A stretch of 49,758 bases of DNA, taken from NCBI RefSeq assembly GCF_000315625.1, contig NW_005434479.1, forward strand, positions 13,454 through 63,211, given 5' to 3'. This document shows, piece by piece, positions 45,872-49,758 of the stretch. This DNA comes from Guillardia theta CCMP2712. Taxonomy: Eukaryota; Cryptophyceae; Pyrenomonadales; Geminigeraceae. The notes beneath the pieces were generated by a model, which was given only the letters and a program-made list of their open reading frames with translations, was not told the DNA's origin and searched no databases. A program made the position numbers and the translations under genes. Positions within the stretch are counted from its first letter, which is position 1, and every line of letters begins with the position of its first letter.

Positions 45872-48595
45872 ATGAGCACACCGGGAGGGGACGAGAGGCA
45901 GGAGGGATACGACGGGGAGTCGAACAACTCCTCCAACTCTTACGCGACTGTCGCGTCCTCTGGTTCCAACGTCGCGCAGAGGCTCATGGAGCTTGATGGT
46001 GGCGCTCAGGAAGCGCAAGACGAGGCAGTCACCGACAAGTCGGCGTCTCCCTCCATGCACCAAGGAAGCGCGTCAGTGCTGGTCCCTGACTTCAGCTTCC
46101 GGCCTAGACCCCGATCATCATGCAGCCACTCGCCAAGGAAGGAAGACGCGCCGACCAGACGTGAGGAGGTTGTCGAGAAGGCTCAGCATGTTCAGGCGCA
46201 TCTGAGAGCATGCGGATTCGAGGGGTTCCCGATGAACGTGGAGGACAAGGGGCTGAGCTCGGACGTGCAGGACAGATCAGCCACCATGAGCGTGACTGAG
46301 GATTTCATGGCGCAGCTGCTGATGAAGCTGGAAGAAGTGATTGTTCAGTACAAGAAGCGAGGAGTTCTGGTAGAGGACTTCTTGACTGGGGACAAGTCTC
46401 CGTTGAAGCACAAACAGGGGCAGGAGGGTGTTGGTGAGAATTCTCCCGAGAGCTTCGCTGACTCTCGTTTCTCTCCTCTCACAGACTCATCCAACCTCTT
46501 CCTCCTCCATGACTCCGAGAGGTCGAAGAAATCTTCTCCTGACAGCCACCACCGCAAGGCGTTCAACCAGTGCCAGATCGACTGGAGCTGCACGCAACCT
46601 GACCAGGGGCAGCAAGCGCGGGAGGACGAGCTGTTGCTGAGGATCGATGAGATGAGGAGGAAGGAAGCGAAGCTCATGCACATCCTGCATGAGAAGGAGC
46701 AGATGCTGGAGCAGTGTCAGGAGAGGCTGCGTATCATGCTCAAAGAGAACGATAGACGGAAGGAGACTGCTCTCAAAGTGGTCCGGGCAACTCAGATGAA
46801 GCTGGGGGGGAAAGAGAAGGCGACTGCTGGACTAGACCCGCGGACAGCCTCACTGATCCATGAGCTGGCGGAGATGAACCATGCGCTGGAGAGAGACAAG
46901 GGCAGGCTGGAAGAAGAGAACAAGTCAGTGATGGCGAGGCTTCGAGACATGGAGAATGCGATGACTGTGCCCTTGAGGGGCAGGGACCAGGAGGCTGTAA
47001 ACTTCGGGCGGCTGCGAGAGGAGCTGATCAAGAGCCAGCGGGTGATGGAGGAGTTGTCGGACAAGATCAGGCAGAAGGAAAGTGAAGCTCAGGTGGCGAA
47101 CTCGCGCAAGGAGTCGATCCTCGCGTCCTACGAGCAGCTGCAGGAGAGGTTGAAGATGATGGAAGCCCAGCACGAGGAAACGCCGAAGCCGGAGTATGTT
47201 GACTCGTTGGAGAGGGCGATGTGGAGCATGGAGAAGGAGATGGCGCAAATCAAGCACAGGCTGAAGAGCGACCTCAATGTGTTCAAGGACCTCGGCCTTC
47301 TCCTCGGCACGCAGGACCACAGCAATTTCATCCCCACCATCCGAGATCTGAAGAAGAAGGCGGCGGAGATGGAGGTTATGGCGGGAAGAATCCATGAAGT
47401 CTTCATGGAGCTGCCCATGGAGGAACGAGTTTCTTGCGGTGAAGTGAAGAGCGAAGACTGGGACTTGATGTTGACGTTGCTGGCTGAGAGAAAATATGGT
47501 ACAAAGATCACGCTCGATGCTCGGAAATTTCAGGAGGAGCAGACACAGGAACAGGAAAATCTCAGGAGGAAGGAGGAGGACCAGAAGCTGGTCGGGAAGG
47601 AGGAAGAAGCGGAGGCGATCGCTGTGCTTGCTGAGATCGAAGCTGTGCTTTCACAGCGCGTCAGCCCCTTGGCCCTCAACGCCATCAAAGCCGGCAAGAA
47701 GCATGGCGATGCTCACGTGCTCGGCTCTCAGGGCAAGGAGGTGGTGGAGGAAGTGAGAGACTTGGTAGCGTACGAGCGTTGCTGTCTGGCGCGTACATTT
47801 CTGGAGGGTGAGGAGGAGGAGGAGAAAGAGGAAGAGAAGGTCTGCAGAGAGCTGCTGATGCAGGTCCAAGCTCTCCTTGGGGTCGACTCTGTCTCGAGCA
47901 TCCTCCCCAAGATCTCTTGGATGAGGGAGATGGCCAAGGAAGCAGATCGTGCTCGCGCGTCCCTGCTTCTCATGCTACAGCTGCCGCTCGATGCTTCCTG
48001 GCAAGACTGTATGCTGGCTCTCAAGCGGGTCGGCACTGATTCGAAGCCTCTGGCTCCGGATGAACCTCCTTCAACTCAGGAAGTCGCAAAGACTCCGAGC
48101 CCCGACAAGCAAGTACGACCCGTGGAGACTGAGCCTTATAGCACAAAGGAGGAGGAGCAGGAGGAGCAGGAGCGGGAGCAGCAGGAGTATGATCATGAGC
48201 AAGAGAAGAAGGTTCATTGCGTCAGACCAGCGTCAGCGAGGAGGCAGAAGCCGGTAGCCTGGGAGCTCAGGTTGGATTCGCACAGGAGCATGAGCATGCG
48301 CGAGGACATGTCCAAGGGAGCGCCTGGGGCTCACCATGACCTGAGAAGGAGCCTCCAAGTTACGCTGGTTCCCTTACCCGAGGAGGACCCCAGCTCGTCT
48401 TCTCCCCGGGCTTCCCAGGGAGTCTTGCAAGAAGCCTGCGGTCGCCACCTCCTCGCTCGCGCGCGCATGTCGGCGGGTACGGCACTGCAGCCTCCTCGTC
48501 GCTGGAGGCCTCGGCCGGTGAGCTCGACCAGCCTCGTGCAGGCTGCGGGGAAGAATGGGACGAGAACGTCGCAGAGGATGAGAAGTCAGCGGTGA
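45872..48595 (+). CDS. Long coiled-coil protein, 907 aa, centrosomal-type
   Basis: Single exon. Residues 1 to about 130 are acidic and Ser-rich, probably disordered. At 138-160 a conserved-looking helix LLMKLEEVIVQYKKRGVLVE appears. From about 245 to 480 there is strong coiled coil (DELLLRIDEMRRKEAKLMHI, EKEQMLEQCQERLRIML, NHALERDKGRLEEENK). A more globular stretch around 465-545 (FKDLGLLLGTQDHSNFI, then RIHEVFMEL) recalls the C-terminal part of centrosomal proteins such as CEP70, but that resemblance is weak and from memory. Later regions are Glu-rich, with a basic Arg/Ser tail. A role in microtubule-organising structures is plausible, not shown. Confidence 0.8.
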   Translation: MSTPGGDERQEGYDGESNNSSNSYATVASSGSNVAQRLMELDGGAQEAQDEAVTDKSASPSMHQGSASVLVPDFSFRPRPRSSCSHSPRKEDAPTRREEVVEKAQHVQAHLRACGFEGFPMNVEDKGLSSDVQDRSATMSVTEDFMAQLLMKLEEVIVQYKKRGVLVEDFLTGDKSPLKHKQGQEGVGENSPESFADSRFSPLTDSSNLFLLHDSERSKKSSPDSHHRKAFNQCQIDWSCTQPDQGQQAREDELLLRIDEMRRKEAKLMHILHEKEQMLEQCQERLRIMLKENDRRKETALKVVRATQMKLGGKEKATAGLDPRTASLIHELAEMNHALERDKGRLEEENKSVMARLRDMENAMTVPLRGRDQEAVNFGRLREELIKSQRVMEELSDKIRQKESEAQVANSRKESILASYEQLQERLKMMEAQHEETPKPEYVDSLERAMWSMEKEMAQIKHRLKSDLNVFKDLGLLLGTQDHSNFIPTIRDLKKKAAEMEVMAGRIHEVFMELPMEERVSCGEVKSEDWDLMLTLLAERKYGTKITLDARKFQEEQTQEQENLRRKEEDQKLVGKEEEAEAIAVLAEIEAVLSQRVSPLALNAIKAGKKHGDAHVLGSQGKEVVEEVRDLVAYERCCLARTFLEGEEEEEKEEEKVCRELLMQVQALLGVDSVSSILPKISWMREMAKEADRARASLLLMLQLPLDASWQDCMLALKRVGTDSKPLAPDEPPSTQEVAKTPSPDKQVRPVETEPYSTKEEEQEEQEREQQEYDHEQEKKVHCVRPASARRQKPVAWELRLDSHRSMSMREDMSKGAPGAHHDLRRSLQVTLVPLPEEDPSSSSPRASQGVLQEACGRHLLARARMSAGTALQPPRRWRPRPVSSTSLVQAAGKNGTRTSQRMRSQR

Positions 48596-48649
48596 GAGGA
48601 AAAGAATCTTAAGTCTAATCAAAGTTATGAATCAAATGACAGTGATATA

Positions 48650-48765
48650 CAGGAGGAGAGGGGAGGGGAGGGAATGGGAGGAGAGGAGAGGGGAGGGAGG
48701 GGAGGAGGGGAGAGGAGAGGAGGGGAAGGGAGGGGAAGGGAGGAGAAGGGGAGAGGAGAGAATAT
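48650..48765. repeat. GGAGAGG/GGGAGG purine tract
   Basis: Irregular GGGAGG, GGAGAGG and GGGAAGG units between the coiled-coil gene and the CULT gene. The ORFs within are artefacts. Confidence 0.9.
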
Positions 48766-49007
48766 GCACTTCATTATGTATCTCACTTGGATGCTACAAA
48801 CACTTCGATAACGATTGATGCCGAAGGACGTGGAAGAAACCTTGCTGGTTGTTGTTGCATTGCTTCTTCTGCTGCTGCTTCTGCTTCTGAAAGGATTTCT
48901 TGGTTCCGTCAAGACTCGTAGGGCGAGTAGAAGAAGTCAAGTGACTTCACTTGGACCTCATCTGAGCCTGCAGCTGCATGTCAACCGGTCTTCCTCTCTC
49001 CTTCCTG

Positions 49008-49682
49008 CTACCTGCAGCGTTGCAGTAGCCAAGGCGATGAGCCAGGCTGGAGCTCGAGTGCCAACCTACGCAGTGAGTAGATGAGACGGGAGGAGACAAC
49101 GAGACGGAGGAGAGGAGAAAGGCCGGAGGCTGGACAGGAAGGACGAGGGAGAGTAGAAGTGGCGAGGTGAGGATGTGGGGGAGATGTGGGGGGTTCGACC
49201 TTGAGGCCTTCTAGCAGATCTCTCTCCGCCTCTGCTGATCGTCGTCTGCTCTCGTTGTAGTCCACTATCAGAGCGTAAAAAGTCTCTCCTGCTCCCGCCA
49301 GCTTGGGAGTGAAACGCCAGCCCAGGTGCTGATAACCATCGCACGACGAACACACCAAGATATCCCCTGCAAGTACATCAACAGAACCAGAGCACAAGAA
49401 GGGAGAGGTGAAGAGTAGAAGAAGAGAAGAGAGAGGGAGGAAGGAGTGGAGGGAGGAAAGAAGGAGGGGGACGAGAGGACTGAAGATGTGTGGGGTCTGA
49501 AATCTTAGGTATCTCTGCCTTGGCTTACATTGGTAGTCAGGGAACCAAGAGTCGCTTGCGGCGGCAGCATCAACGGGGATGATGAGAAGGCCTTCGGGAT
49601 TGATCGTCCTCGTCCTAATGAGCTTGAAGGGCAGCTGCTGCGGGTTCAGCCTGTCGGGCTGCTTGAAATGATAGATGGGAAC
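49008..49682 (-). CDS. CULT-domain (cereblon-type) protein, 5' part beyond window
   Basis: CULT is the thalidomide/ligand-binding domain of cereblon, a CRL4 ubiquitin-ligase substrate receptor; it also occurs in small stand-alone proteins. Exon 49682-49529 reads PEGLLIIPVDAAAASDSWF then PDYQ, and exon 49376 downward begins with the split Trp, then DILVCSSCDGYQHLGWRFTP, ending FYALIVDYNE. All three pocket tryptophans are present (SDSW, YQW, LGWRF), as is the second zinc Cys pair (CSSC). The first Cys pair should lie in an upstream exon outside the window. After about 49210 the frame becomes low complexity. A donor (GTCGAACC) there suggests further exons, so the stop at 49008 is doubtful. Without the N-terminal Lon-like domain I cannot say whether it is full cereblon. 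Confidence 0.8.
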   Translation of the reverse strand, partial: VPIYHFKQPDRLNPQQLPFKLIRTRTINPEGLLIIPVDAAAASDSWFPDYQCKPRQRYLRFQTPHIFSPLVPLLLSSLHSFLPLSSLLLLFTSPFLCSGSVDVLAGDILVCSSCDGYQHLGWRFTPKLAGAGETFYALIVDYNESRRRSAEAERDLLEGLKVEPPTSPPHPHLATSTLPRPSCPASGLSPLLRLVVSSRLIYSLRRLALELQPGSSPWLLQRCR

Positions 49683-49710
49683 CTAAGCTGAAGTCAAACC
49701 TACTCCTTAC

Positions 49711-49758
49711 AGGAGGGAGGAGGGAGGAGGGAGGAGGGAGGAGGGAGGAGGGAGGAGG
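49711..49758. repeat. GGAGGGA heptanucleotide repeat at window edge
   Basis: Tandem GGAGGGA units run off the right end, upstream of a splice acceptor of the CULT gene, so probably intronic. Confidence 0.9.

Overview
The window is nuclear DNA of an intron-rich, gene-dense unicellular eukaryote. Genes sit on both strands with no operons. They are cut by many short introns (mostly 45-110 nt, nearly all GT-AG) and separated by a few hundred bases to about 2 kb. The gene set (importin alpha, Mediator, SET methyltransferase, RCC1, Mpv17, sterol-sensing-domain protein, Patched/Dispatched type) is eukaryotic throughout. My inference is a secondary alga such as the cryptophyte Guillardia theta. That is judged from gene style and composition, and no marker in the window proves it.

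Layout. 1-2046: importin alpha (minus, 3' end outside the window). 3204-7337: a MED25-like Mediator subunit in more than 20 exons. 8070-9552: a small protein with a hydrophobic N-terminus. 9929-11350: a Ser-rich/coiled-coil protein. 11609-12040: a small acidic protein (minus). 13955-17152: a protein kinase fused to a PARP-type ADP-ribosyltransferase (minus), the most unusual protein here. 17937-18267: microsatellite and assembly gap. 18501-22323: two small paralogous genes, each preceded by a cluster of GGTCAAA/TTTGACC boxes, flanking an Mpv17/PMP22 gene. 22583-25987: a SET-domain methyltransferase of the Rubisco-LSMT/SETD type with repeat-filled introns. 26349-31885: repeat-rich territory with a 22-bp satellite, copy A of a duplicated block, a decayed Ty3/gypsy chromovirus, a 25-bp repeat and a MITE-like hairpin element. 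31928-35455: a 12-TM type sterol-sensing-domain protein. 36738-37257: the N-terminal piece of an ABCG transporter. 38250-41000: unrecognised minus-strand genes overlapping copy B of the duplicated block. 42348-45555: a seven-blade RCC1 protein. 45872-48595: a 907-residue coiled-coil protein. 49008-49682: a cereblon-type CULT domain gene running off the right edge.

Exon structures for importin alpha, the SSD protein, RCC1, the 157-aa protein, the 442-aa protein and the 272-aa protein were rebuilt by hand, and all splice phases close (importin only if one base is skipped). The MED25 and SET genes are secure in family but some internal junctions are not. Several introns and intergenic stretches carry strand-asymmetric GGA/TCC, GGGA, CTGT or GAGAGGAG tracts. 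ORFs in those tracts are not genes.
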